A DNA stretch of 64,000 nt, taken from positions 1-64,000 of the forward strand of contig SUUG01000022.1 of NCBI GenBank assembly GCA_015062655.1, given 5' to 3'. Of the stretch, positions 27,059-34,373 are shown piece after piece (the stretch's first letter is position 1; each line of letters starts with the position of its first letter). The position numbers and the translations under genes were made by a program. A model generated the notes under the pieces. It was not told the origin of the DNA. It made no database searches and saw only the letters and a list, made by a program, of their open reading frames with translations. The stretch comes from Coriobacteriaceae bacterium. GTDB taxonomy: Bacteria; Actinomycetota; Coriobacteriia; Coriobacteriales; Coriobacteriaceae.

Positions 27059-28450
27059 TCAGGATGGGGGGTCCCCGCCGGCCGGGGCCTCGGGCGCGCG
27101 ACCCGCCACGGCCCGAGGGTCGGACCCCACCTGAGGGGCGCGGCCGCTGCGGTCGCGGGCGGTGAGCTCGCGGCGCCATTCCTCCCAACCGCGGCCCGCC
27201 GGCTTCCAGAACGCCCCGCGCTCGAGCCCCTCGGGCAGATAGCGCTGGTCGACCCAGCCCTCAGGATAGTCGTGCGGGTAGAGATAGGGGCCGTAGGCGT
27301 CCGAGCCGGGCCGGTGGCGGTCGCGCAGATGCGAGGGGACCTCGCGCCGCCCGCTGCGTTGGATGTCGGCCAGCGCGGCGTCGACGGCCGCCTCGGCGGC
27401 GTTGCTCTTGGGCGCCAGCGCGTTGTAGATGGCGGCCTGGGCGAGGATGATGCGGCACTCGGGGTACCCGATGACCTCAGCGGCCCTGAAGGCGGCCTCG
27501 GCGACGAGCAGGGCCTGCGGGTCGGCGTTGCCGATGTCCTCCGCCGCCTGGATCATGATGCGCCTCGCGATGAACTTGGGGTCCTCGCCGGCGTCGATCA
27601 TGCGGGCGAGCCAGTAGACGGCGGCATCCGGGTCGCTGCCGCGCATGGACTTGATGAAGGCGGAGATGATGTCGTAGTGCATGTCCCCGGATTTGTCATA
27701 CGTGAAGCCGCGCCGGGGGTTCGCCACCTGGACGTCCTCGACGGTGATCTCGGCCCCCTGCCCCGCCGCGCGGCCGAGCGCGATCTCGCTCGCGAGCTCG
27801 AGCGTGGTGAGGGCGGCGCGGGCGTCGCCGGCCGCGAGCATGCAGATGGCCCTGACCGCCTCGTCTTCGGCCCCCACCGCGCCGTCGAGCCCCTCAGGGG
27901 CCGTGAGCGCGCGGCGCACGAGGCGGGCGATGTCGTCGTCGGCCAGGTGCACGAGCTCCACCACGCGAGAGCGCGAGATCAGGGCGGAGTTCACCTCGAA
28001 GTAGGGGTTCTCGGTGGTGGCCCCGATCATGACCACGGTGCGGTTCTCAACAGCGTGCAGGAGCGCGTCTTGCTGCGAGCGCGAGAAGCGGTGGATCTCG
28101 TCGATGAACAGGATCGTGCGGCGGTCGAACTGCATGAGGCGGTGCTTGGCCGCGTCGATCTCGCGGCGGAGGTCCTTGACGGTGCCCGTGACGGCCGAGA
28201 CCTCCACGAACTCGCTTCGCGTGCGCCGGGCGATGATGTGGGCGAGGGTCGTCTTCCCGGTACCGGCAGGTCCGTAGAGGATCACGCTCGACAAGACGTC
28301 GTGCTCGATCGCCGAGCGCAGCCAGGACCCCTCGCCCACGGCCTTCTCCTGCCCGACGTAGTCGTCCAGGGTGGCCGGACGCATGCGCACCGCCAGCGGG
28401 GCGTTGCGGATGGTCTTGACGCGCTCGTTTTGTGTGAAGAGGTCTTCCAT
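27059..28450 (-). CDS. rarA: Replication-associated recombination protein A
   Basis: AAA+ ATPase (RarA/MgsA) acting at stalled replication forks. The 463-aa protein has RPATLDDYVGQEK, Walker A GPAGTGKTTLAH, Walker B FIDEIHRFSRSQQDALLHAVE, sensor 1 IGATTENPYFEVN and the C-terminal tetramerisation domain with AAVYWLARMIDAGEDP. An ATG 9 nt further upstream (28459) is also possible. Confidence 0.95.
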   Translation of the reverse strand: MEDLFTQNERVKTIRNAPLAVRMRPATLDDYVGQEKAVGEGSWLRSAIEHDVLSSVILYGPAGTGKTTLAHIIARRTRSEFVEVSAVTGTVKDLRREIDAAKHRLMQFDRRTILFIDEIHRFSRSQQDALLHAVENRTVVMIGATTENPYFEVNSALISRSRVVELVHLADDDIARLVRRALTAPEGLDGAVGAEDEAVRAICMLAAGDARAALTTLELASEIALGRAAGQGAEITVEDVQVANPRRGFTYDKSGDMHYDIISAFIKSMRGSDPDAAVYWLARMIDAGEDPKFIARRIMIQAAEDIGNADPQALLVAEAAFRAAEVIGYPECRIILAQAAIYNALAPKSNAAEAAVDAALADIQRSGRREVPSHLRDRHRPGSDAYGPYLYPHDYPEGWVDQRYLPEGLERGAFWKPAGRGWEEWRRELTARDRSGRAPQVGSDPRAVAGRAPEAPAGGDPPS

Positions 28451-28504
28451 GTGCACCATTCTAACGCAGGCGAACGGGCCCCGCGCACCCTGTGGGGAGG
28501 CGCC

Positions 28505-29734
28505 TCAGCGCTCGTTGATGTAGGTGCGGCGCGGGAAGTGAAGCTCGGGGAAGAGCTTCGTGGCGAGCTCGGTGAAGTAGCCGTCGGACATGCTCGCGAT
28601 GTAGTCCACGACCGTCTGGTCAATGTCGGCGCGCCAGGCGTAGGCGCGGCCGTAGCGCGCGAGCTGCTGCTCCAGCCGGTCGATATGATGGCGGAAGATG
28701 TAGCTCGAGCGGTCCTCGGCCTTGAGGTCTCCGAGGAAGTGCTCGTACATGAGGTTGAAGGCGCGGGCCAGCACGTCGGCCCGCTCCCCCTCCACGCCGC
28801 CTGAGCGGTAGATCTTCTCGTAGTTCTCGGCCTTGGCGCGGCGTATCTCGGCGAAGAGTCCCTCGCTCATCTCGATGCGGTTCTTACCGTAGCTGTGCTC
28901 GATGATGTCCACCGAGGCCCGCGAGAGGATCCAGGAGTTGTAGCCGCCGCCGAGGCCGTCCTCGAAGGCGTCCTCCTGGAGGAGCCCCGCCTCGATGGCG
29001 TCTTGGCGGTCGCGCCCCACGTAGGCGATGATGTCGGAGATGCGCACGACGCAGCCCTCGAGCGTGGCGGGGCGCAGGTGGCCGATCGCGAGATCCCCCT
29101 CGGTGTAGCAGGACTCGACGACCCGGTCGAACTCCTCGAAGCCCGTGAGGCCCGACAGCTCGAAGACGCGCTGCTCGTACTCGCCGTTGTGGGTGAGCGC
29201 GCCGTCAAGGGTCTGCAGCGAGATGTTGCGGCCGTAGAGCTGGTCCATCACGCGGACGGAATGCACGTTGTGGAAGAAATGGCGGCCGGTGCGGGCGTGG
29301 AGGATGTCGTTCAGGCAGCGCTCGCCGGCGTGGCCGAAGGGCGTGTGGCCGAGGTCGTGGCCGAGGCCGATGGCCTCGATGAGATCGCAGTTGAGGCCGA
29401 GCGCGTAACCGATGTCGCGGGCGATGCGGGCCACGAGCTGCACGTGGAGGCCGCGGCGCGAGAGGTCGTCGTTGCTGCGGAAGCTGAAGACCTGGGTCTT
29501 GCCGTTGTAGCGGTTGTAGGCCGGGAGGTGGAGGATCTTCTCGGTGTCGCGCACGAAGGGCGGCCGCCAGATGCTGCTGCGGTCTTTCGGGCGGTCGAAG
29601 CGGCGCTTGACCTGGGCGTCATCGGTGCGATGAGGGTTCTTCCAGCCCGCGGAGCGGTCGCGCTCCATGCGGGCGACGAGCTCGTCGCTCAGGGAGTCGG
29701 TCATGGACATCAGGGAATCTTGCAGGCTTGACAT
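28505..29734 (-). CDS. dgt: Deoxyguanosinetriphosphate triphosphohydrolase-like protein
   Basis: HD-domain hydrolase of the Dgt family, splitting dNTPs to nucleoside and tripolyphosphate. The 409-aa protein shows the HD motif in IGLGHDLGHTPFGHAGE near residue 125, upstream TQVFSFRSNDDLSRRGLHVQLVARIA, and HNGEYE with later Asp. Length fits the short non-tetrameric subgroup. GAGAGGACG precedes the start. The 54-bp palindrome doublet lies upstream. Confidence 0.9.
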   Translation of the reverse strand: MSSLQDSLMSMTDSLSDELVARMERDRSAGWKNPHRTDDAQVKRRFDRPKDRSSIWRPPFVRDTEKILHLPAYNRYNGKTQVFSFRSNDDLSRRGLHVQLVARIARDIGYALGLNCDLIEAIGLGHDLGHTPFGHAGERCLNDILHARTGRHFFHNVHSVRVMDQLYGRNISLQTLDGALTHNGEYEQRVFELSGLTGFEEFDRVVESCYTEGDLAIGHLRPATLEGCVVRISDIIAYVGRDRQDAIEAGLLQEDAFEDGLGGGYNSWILSRASVDIIEHSYGKNRIEMSEGLFAEIRRAKAENYEKIYRSGGVEGERADVLARAFNLMYEHFLGDLKAEDRSSYIFRHHIDRLEQQLARYGRAYAWRADIDQTVVDYIASMSDGYFTELATKLFPELHFPRRTYINER

Positions 29735-29804
29735 GTGTCGTCCTCTCTATCGTGTCTGATGACAGTCTCCCACACCGCCCGGACACACGCCTCCCTCGGA
29801 TGCC

Positions 29805-29934
29805 GAGCGTTCGTAATCGCCGCTTTTTCGCAACGAAAACGCCGTATTGCGAACGCTCGCGATCCCCCCTGGCAGATGCCGAGCGTTCGTAATTCGGCAA
29901 AATCGCGCGCAAAAAGGGCGGATTACGAACGCTC
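29805..29934. repeat. 54-bp palindrome family, doublet (copies 8-9)
   Basis: Copies at 29805-29858 and 29881-29934, starts 76 bp apart; both keep the 18-18-18 layout. Copy 8 has a centre CTTTTTCG...CGAAAAC that extends the stem almost to the dyad. They lie between the dgt start and the prepilin peptidase stop. Confidence 0.93.
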
Positions 29935-29982
29935 GGCATCTTCAGGGCGGCGCGGTGCGGGACGGGGGCGGTGCGGGGCGGC

Positions 29983-30567
29983 TCAGATGAGAAGGGTCGG
30001 CAGCCAGGTGGCGGCGATGAAGGGGATCAGGGGAAGGCTCGGCTTGCGCAGGGCGAGGCAGGCGAGCGCAAGGAGCACGAGGGCGGCGGCGAAGGCGGAA
30101 AGGCCCCGCATCGGGTCGGCGATCATGAGCGCGAGCAGCAGCTTGACATCGCCCATCCCGAGCCCCGCGCTCCCCCGCCGGGCGCGCCACCGCGCCTCCA
30201 GGGCCGTGAGCGCCACCGCCGTCGCCACCGCGGGCACCGCATGGGACGCCAGCCGGCCCGCGGCCGCCCGGGCGAGGTCGACCGCGCCCGGGGACGGCAG
30301 GCCCGGAGCGGACCCTGCCTCGACGAAGGCGGTGAGCGCCGGCCAGGCCGCCACGAGGCAGCCGGCCACGATCGCGACCGCTGCCAGCGCGTTCGGGAAG
30401 CGCCGGGAGCGCGCGTCGATAACAGCCCCGGCGACGATGACCGCGGCGAGCGCGGCCTCGGGCAGGGCAACCCCGATCGCAGACGCGGCCTCGGGCAGGC
30501 CGGCCCCGATCGCGAGCGCGCCGGACGCCCGCGCCGCCATCGCCGCGATGTGCGCAAACATCGTCAT
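29983..30567 (-). CDS. A24-family prepilin peptidase
   Basis: A 194-aa integral membrane aspartic protease, like CpaA/TadV. Both catalytic motifs are present: GAVIDARSRRFPNALA (first Asp) and GLGMGDVKLLLALM (second, GxGD type). Several hydrophobic helices fill the rest. The N-terminal methylase domain of full-length PilD is absent, as expected in this subgroup. No pilin or secretion ATPase gene is visible in the window. The start at 30567 is chosen for GGAGGAGG. Confidence 0.88.
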   Translation of the reverse strand: MTMFAHIAAMAARASGALAIGAGLPEAASAIGVALPEAALAAVIVAGAVIDARSRRFPNALAAVAIVAGCLVAAWPALTAFVEAGSAPGLPSPGAVDLARAAAGRLASHAVPAVATAVALTALEARWRARRGSAGLGMGDVKLLLALMIADPMRGLSAFAAALVLLALACLALRKPSLPLIPFIAATWLPTLLI

Positions 30568-30653
30568 CCGCGCCTCCTCCCGCGCTCCCCCGCCATTCAA
30601 ACCGCCAACGCCTTGCATGGTGGGGAATCCCTGTGATGCGCCAGATTTACCCG

Positions 30654-30659
30654 TATACT
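30654..30659 (+). promoter_or_regulatory. Candidate -10 for the acidic membrane protein gene
   Basis: TATACT lies 33 bp before the next start codon in the divergent gap to the prepilin peptidase. The -35 is not clear. Confidence 0.3.
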
Positions 30660-30691
30660 GAAGCAAATGACACTCGAAACCAGGAGTTGAC

Positions 30692-31045
30692 ATGTCATAC
30701 GAGAACAACGCATCCCAAAACCCGGCCGAGGACCCGATCGAGAGCGCGAGCGCCGGAACGGCCTGCCAAACCACCACGTCCAAGTTCGCCTACATCCTCA
30801 CCGCCGCCGTGCTCGGCGGCGTCATGATCTTGGGAGGGGCCCTCTCCACCCTCGTCTTCGGCGCCCTGCGGGGCTACGTCGCGGCGGGGAACTACGAGAT
30901 CCACCGCTACGACGACTTCGATGACGACGACCTCTACCACGACGATTACGACTACGACGATTACCGCGACCTAACGCCCGAGCAGGAGCGCGAGCTCGAC
31001 GAGCTCCTCGACCGCCTCTTCGACGAGGACGACCCCCTCTCCTAA
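30692..31045 (+). CDS. Small membrane protein with acidic Asp/Tyr tail
   Basis: Not recognised. The 117-aa protein has a polar N terminus (1-30), one or two transmembrane helices (about 32-68, FAYILTAAVLGGVMILGGAL), and then a strongly acidic Asp/Tyr segment (72-95) and a helix rich in Glu/Leu (LTPEQERELDELLDRLF). AGGAG with 6-nt spacing supports the start. It is transcribed alone and is followed by a strong hairpin. The acidic tail could bind metal or a basic partner (inference only). Confidence 0.75.
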   Translation: MSYENNASQNPAEDPIESASAGTACQTTTSKFAYILTAAVLGGVMILGGALSTLVFGALRGYVAAGNYEIHRYDDFDDDDLYHDDYDYDDYRDLTPEQERELDELLDRLFDEDDPLS

Positions 31046-31073
31046 AGACGCCCCTCATACGCGAGCGCATACG

Positions 31074-31110
31074 AGAGCGCGCCGACGCCATCGCAGCGTC
31101 GGCGCGCTCT
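31074..31110. terminator. 15-bp perfect stem terminator
   Basis: AGAGCGCGCCGACGC (31074-31088), 7-nt loop, perfect complement 31096-31110, followed by TCTC. It lies between convergent genes (30692-31045 plus, glycosyltransferase minus) and probably serves both. The T-tract is poor. Confidence 0.7.
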
Positions 31111-31128
31111 TCTCATAAGGCGCGGATC

Positions 31129-32403
31129 CTACCGCACGCCCTCGACGACCTGGTCGAGCGTCACCGAGACATCGTGCGGGGTGGGGATCCAGTCGACCTT
31201 GAGGAAGAGCGCCGTCACCGTGAGCGGGATATAGGTGAACATGAACAGCGGGAAGGTGAAGAGGTTCGCCACGACCCGCCAGCGCGAGGGGCAGTGGATG
31301 TGATCCCGTTCGAACACGGTGGTGGTGAGCGCCACGAGGAAGAACGTGAGGTAGGAGCCGGCGAGCGACAAGACGATGCTGCCGACGCACCGCGCGAGCT
31401 CGGCGTCCGTCGCCAAGAACCCGTGAGAGAGCGAGCCCACCACGAGGAAGGTCCCGTTGGCGAGCAGCGACACGAGCGTGAGCAGGGTCGCCGGGGCGAT
31501 GACCATGAGCAGGTCGTAGGCCGCGAAGGAGCGCGTCTTCGCGATAGAGCGCACGAGCTGTCCCCCGTAGGTGAAGAAGACCTGGTAGAACCCCTTCGAC
31601 CAACGGCGGCGCTGCTTGATGGAGGCGTCGAGCGTGACCGGCTGCTCGTCGTAGAACTCCGCCGGCGCGTACCCGATCCGGATGCCGTGAACCGCGCAGA
31701 AGGTCGAGAACTGGATGTCCTCGGTGAGGGTGTGGAAATGCCAGCCGTGCATGGCCTCGATGATCTTGGCGGAAACGAGGTAGCCCGAGCCCGAGACCGC
31801 GCACGAGGTCCCGCAGTGCATGCGCGCGTTGTTGAGGAAGCGCGCCTCGCGCAGAAACCAGATGGAGTAGGCCGCCGAGATCCACGAGCTGCCGAAGTTC
31901 TTGGAGTTGCGGTAGCTCGTGAGCGCGAGGTAGCCCTGGTCGAAGGCGTCGTTCATGACACTCACATAGTTCTTGGAGAGCAGGTTGTCGGCATCGAAGA
32001 TGATGAAGGCCTCGTGCACCCCCGGGTACTCGGCGAGGATCCGGTTGAAGCCGTAGTCCATCACCCAGCTCTTCCCCTTGCGCGCGAGGTCGTGGCGCTC
32101 GTAGACGATGGCGCCGGCCTCGCGGGCGCGCTCGGCCGTGGCGTCCGTGCAGGCATCGGCGACCACGAAGATGTCGATGAGCTCCGCGGGGTAGTCCTGC
32201 TCCTTGATGGACTGCACGAGGTTGGCGATGACGGCCTCCTCGTTGTGCGCGGCGATGAAGAAGGCGTACCGGTGCTGACGGCGCGCCGGTGGGAAGGCCA
32301 CCTCGTTCTTGATGAGGCCGACGAGGAAGAAGACCCCCTGGTAGAAGAAGCAGATGGTGAACAGGACCGCGATAGCGGTGTTGAAGATCTCAATCGGTGC
32401 CAC
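31129..32403 (-). CDS. Processive family 2 glycosyltransferase
   Basis: A membrane-embedded GT2 enzyme of the cellulose/hyaluronan/poly-GlcNAc synthase type. The 424-aa protein has an N-terminal helix, then the nucleotide-sugar region AFFIAAHNEEAVIANLV, DADN, acceptor motif TEDIQFS and the processivity motif QRRRWSKG, followed by about four C-terminal helices. The product polymer is unknown. A GTG start at 32403 with GGAG upstream is chosen over an in-frame ATG at 32457 that lacks a ribosome site. It stands alone, without polymer-export genes. Confidence 0.85.
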   Translation of the reverse strand: MAPIEIFNTAIAVLFTICFFYQGVFFLVGLIKNEVAFPPARRQHRYAFFIAAHNEEAVIANLVQSIKEQDYPAELIDIFVVADACTDATAERAREAGAIVYERHDLARKGKSWVMDYGFNRILAEYPGVHEAFIIFDADNLLSKNYVSVMNDAFDQGYLALTSYRNSKNFGSSWISAAYSIWFLREARFLNNARMHCGTSCAVSGSGYLVSAKIIEAMHGWHFHTLTEDIQFSTFCAVHGIRIGYAPAEFYDEQPVTLDASIKQRRRWSKGFYQVFFTYGGQLVRSIAKTRSFAAYDLLMVIAPATLLTLVSLLANGTFLVVGSLSHGFLATDAELARCVGSIVLSLAGSYLTFFLVALTTTVFERDHIHCPSRWRVVANLFTFPLFMFTYIPLTVTALFLKVDWIPTPHDVSVTLDQVVEGVR

Positions 32404-32431
32404 GGGCGCTCCAGCGGATGGGGGGCAGATC

Positions 32432-32448
32432 GTTCGAGTGTATCGAAC
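32432..32448. promoter_or_regulatory. GTTCGA-N5-TCGAAC dyad upstream of the glycosyltransferase
   Basis: A perfect 6-bp dyad with a 5-bp spacer lies 29 bp upstream of the GTG start, in operator position. If the alternative ATG (32457) were used, it would fall inside the coding region. No regulator is identified. Confidence 0.35.
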
Positions 32449-32743
32449 ATGCGGCATCCCATGGTGGAGCGCCTATGGAGCGGGGTGCGCCGGGGATGAC
32501 GGGGATGCGGCGGCGTTGGAGGCAGGGGCTGCCGGGACCGCGATGGCGCCCCAACCCGGGCCACGCCGTGCCCCAGCGGGGTCGGTGCGGAACATAACGG
32601 CGCAGACCTCGGCCACAGGTGCCGGCTACCGAAGAGCCATCCGGGCCGCCACCCGCTTCACCCGCCAGCGGCCCGGGCCGCCGCCCGCTTCACCCGCCAC
32701 CTGCCCAGGCCGCGAGCGCGCCGCCAGCGGCCCCCCGCCTCGC
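32449..32743. other. Gene-free spacer with 32-bp tandem duplication
   Basis: No gene is recognised between the glycosyltransferase and rluD. Two adjacent 32-bp direct repeats (32641-32672 and 32673-32704) begin CCGGGCCGCC and share CCCGCTTCACCCGCCA, with a few mismatches. Confidence 0.6.
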
Positions 32744-33766
32744 CTACTCGTACGGCTCGAGGAGCCCGAGCTGCGGGATGATCTCCTCCCCCGCCTCCGT
32801 GCGCCCCTCCGAGCGGTCGGCGATCTCGTCTAGGGCGGCCGCGAGATCCCAGGGCAGCTCGTCGGCGCAGACGATCTGCCGGCCCGTGACCGGATGCGCG
32901 AACGAGACGTGCCAGGAGTGCAGGAACTGCCGCGTGAGATCGAGGTTCATGCGCGCCGGGCCCTTGCCGTAGAGCGGGTCGCCCGCGAGCGGGTGGCCGA
33001 TATGGCGCAGGTGCACGCGGATCTGGTGCGTGCGGCCGGTGAACAGGTGGCATTCGACGAGCGTGTAGCCCTCGTCGCCGCGGCGCGCCTCGAAGCGCTC
33101 GAGCACCCGGAAGGTCGTGATGGCCTGGCGCGCGGCCGGATCGTCGGTGACGGCCATCTTCTGGCGGTCGCGCGGCGAGCGGGCGATGCCCGTGGAGATG
33201 GTGCCCGCGTCCATCGCGATCCCCCCGTGCACGAGGGCGATGTAGCGCCTATCGAGCGTGCGGGTGCGGATGAGGTTCTGGAGCGCGCGCTGCGTGTCGT
33301 CGTCCTTGGCGGCGAGCATGAGGCCCGAGGTGTCGCGGTCGAGCCGGTGCACGATCCCGGGCCGGTCCTCCCCCTGCACGGTGCCCAGATGGTCGATGCC
33401 GCAGTGGTGCACGAGGGCGTTCGCGAGGGTGCCCGAGTCGTGCCCGTGCGCGGGGTGGCAAACGAGCCCGCGCTGCTTGGAGAGGACGATGAGGAACTCG
33501 TCCTCGAAGCGGATGTCCAAGGGGATGGGCTCGCCGAGCACGGGGCCTGCGCCGGCGGGCTCGGGCAGGTCGACGCGAACGAGGTCCCCGGCGCGGACCG
33601 CATAGCGCTTTGACTCGGCCGCGGCGCCGTTCACCAGCACCGCGCCCTCCTCGATGAGGCGCGCCGCCGCCGAGCGCGAGGGCACGCCGGGAAGCGAGCC
33701 CACCCAGGCGTCGAGCCGCGACCCGGCCTCGGCGGACGCGACGGTGCGCTCCGTGCGATCAGCCAC
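32744..33766 (-). CDS. rluD: RluD-family 23S rRNA pseudouridine synthase
   Basis: Isomerises uridines in ribosomal RNA. The 340-aa protein has an N-terminal S4 domain (about 10-75), then the catalytic domain with GIVHRLDRDTSGLMLAAK (catalytic Asp in HRLDRDTSG), LVECHLFTGRTHQIRVHLRHIGHPLAGDPLYG and HSWHVSFAHPVTG. The order ileS-lspA-rluD is widespread in Gram-positive genomes. It overlaps lspA by 8 nt. Confidence 0.95.
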   Translation of the reverse strand: MADRTERTVASAEAGSRLDAWVGSLPGVPSRSAAARLIEEGAVLVNGAAAESKRYAVRAGDLVRVDLPEPAGAGPVLGEPIPLDIRFEDEFLIVLSKQRGLVCHPAHGHDSGTLANALVHHCGIDHLGTVQGEDRPGIVHRLDRDTSGLMLAAKDDDTQRALQNLIRTRTLDRRYIALVHGGIAMDAGTISTGIARSPRDRQKMAVTDDPAARQAITTFRVLERFEARRGDEGYTLVECHLFTGRTHQIRVHLRHIGHPLAGDPLYGKGPARMNLDLTRQFLHSWHVSFAHPVTGRQIVCADELPWDLAAALDEIADRSEGRTEAGEEIIPQLGLLEPYE

Positions 33767-34364
33767 GCCGCCTCCGCTCCGCCCGGCGGGCGGCCGCGTC
33801 CGCGTCGCGGCGGTTCAGCTCCGCCGTGGCGTCGACCTTGTTCGCCGGCGAGAGGAGGGCGAAGCCGATGAAGGCCACGACGACGCCGACGGTGATGCCG
33901 ATGTCGGCCACGTTGAAGACCGCGAAGTCCATGAACTCCGTGGCGAAAAAGTCCGTCACGTAGCCGAAGGCGGCGCGGTCGATCGCGTTGCCGACGGCGC
34001 CCCCGGCGACCATGGCGAGCCCCGCCACCTCGACCCGCGACACGAGGCGCGTGCGGGCGAGGTAGGCCGTCATGGCGACGATGACAGCGACGGCAAGCGC
34101 GATGAACGCCCCCGAGAACCCCTCGCCCAAGCTGAAGGCCGCTCCCGTGTTCCGCACGAAGCGCAGGCCGATCACGCCGGGGATGAGATCGGCGCCCCAA
34201 GCGCCGCCGCCCGCGGCCGCCGCGGCGCGGACCGCGGCCTTGGTGGCCTGGTCGACCGCGACGACGACGCCCGCGACGCCGAGCGCCACGGCGGCGCGCC
34301 AGCGCAGGCTCGGCGCGAACGCCGGGGCCTGCGCCCGCTCGGGAGATGATCCGGATGCCGTCAC
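33759..34364 (-). CDS. lspA: Lipoprotein signal peptidase (signal peptidase II)
   Basis: Cleaves prolipoprotein signal peptides in the membrane. The 201-aa protein has four hydrophobic helices, the conserved NTGAAFSLGEGF, and both catalytic aspartates in GNAIDRAAFGYVTDFF and FNVADIGITVG. It is slightly longer than usual through a 20-30 residue N-terminal extension. It would process lipoproteins such as the ModA protein encoded at 53423-54292. Confidence 0.95.
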   Translation of the reverse strand: MTASGSSPERAQAPAFAPSLRWRAAVALGVAGVVVAVDQATKAAVRAAAAAGGGAWGADLIPGVIGLRFVRNTGAAFSLGEGFSGAFIALAVAVIVAMTAYLARTRLVSRVEVAGLAMVAGGAVGNAIDRAAFGYVTDFFATEFMDFAVFNVADIGITVGVVVAFIGFALLSPANKVDATAELNRRDADAAARRAERRRRG

Positions 34365-34373
34365 GCCGCCCCC

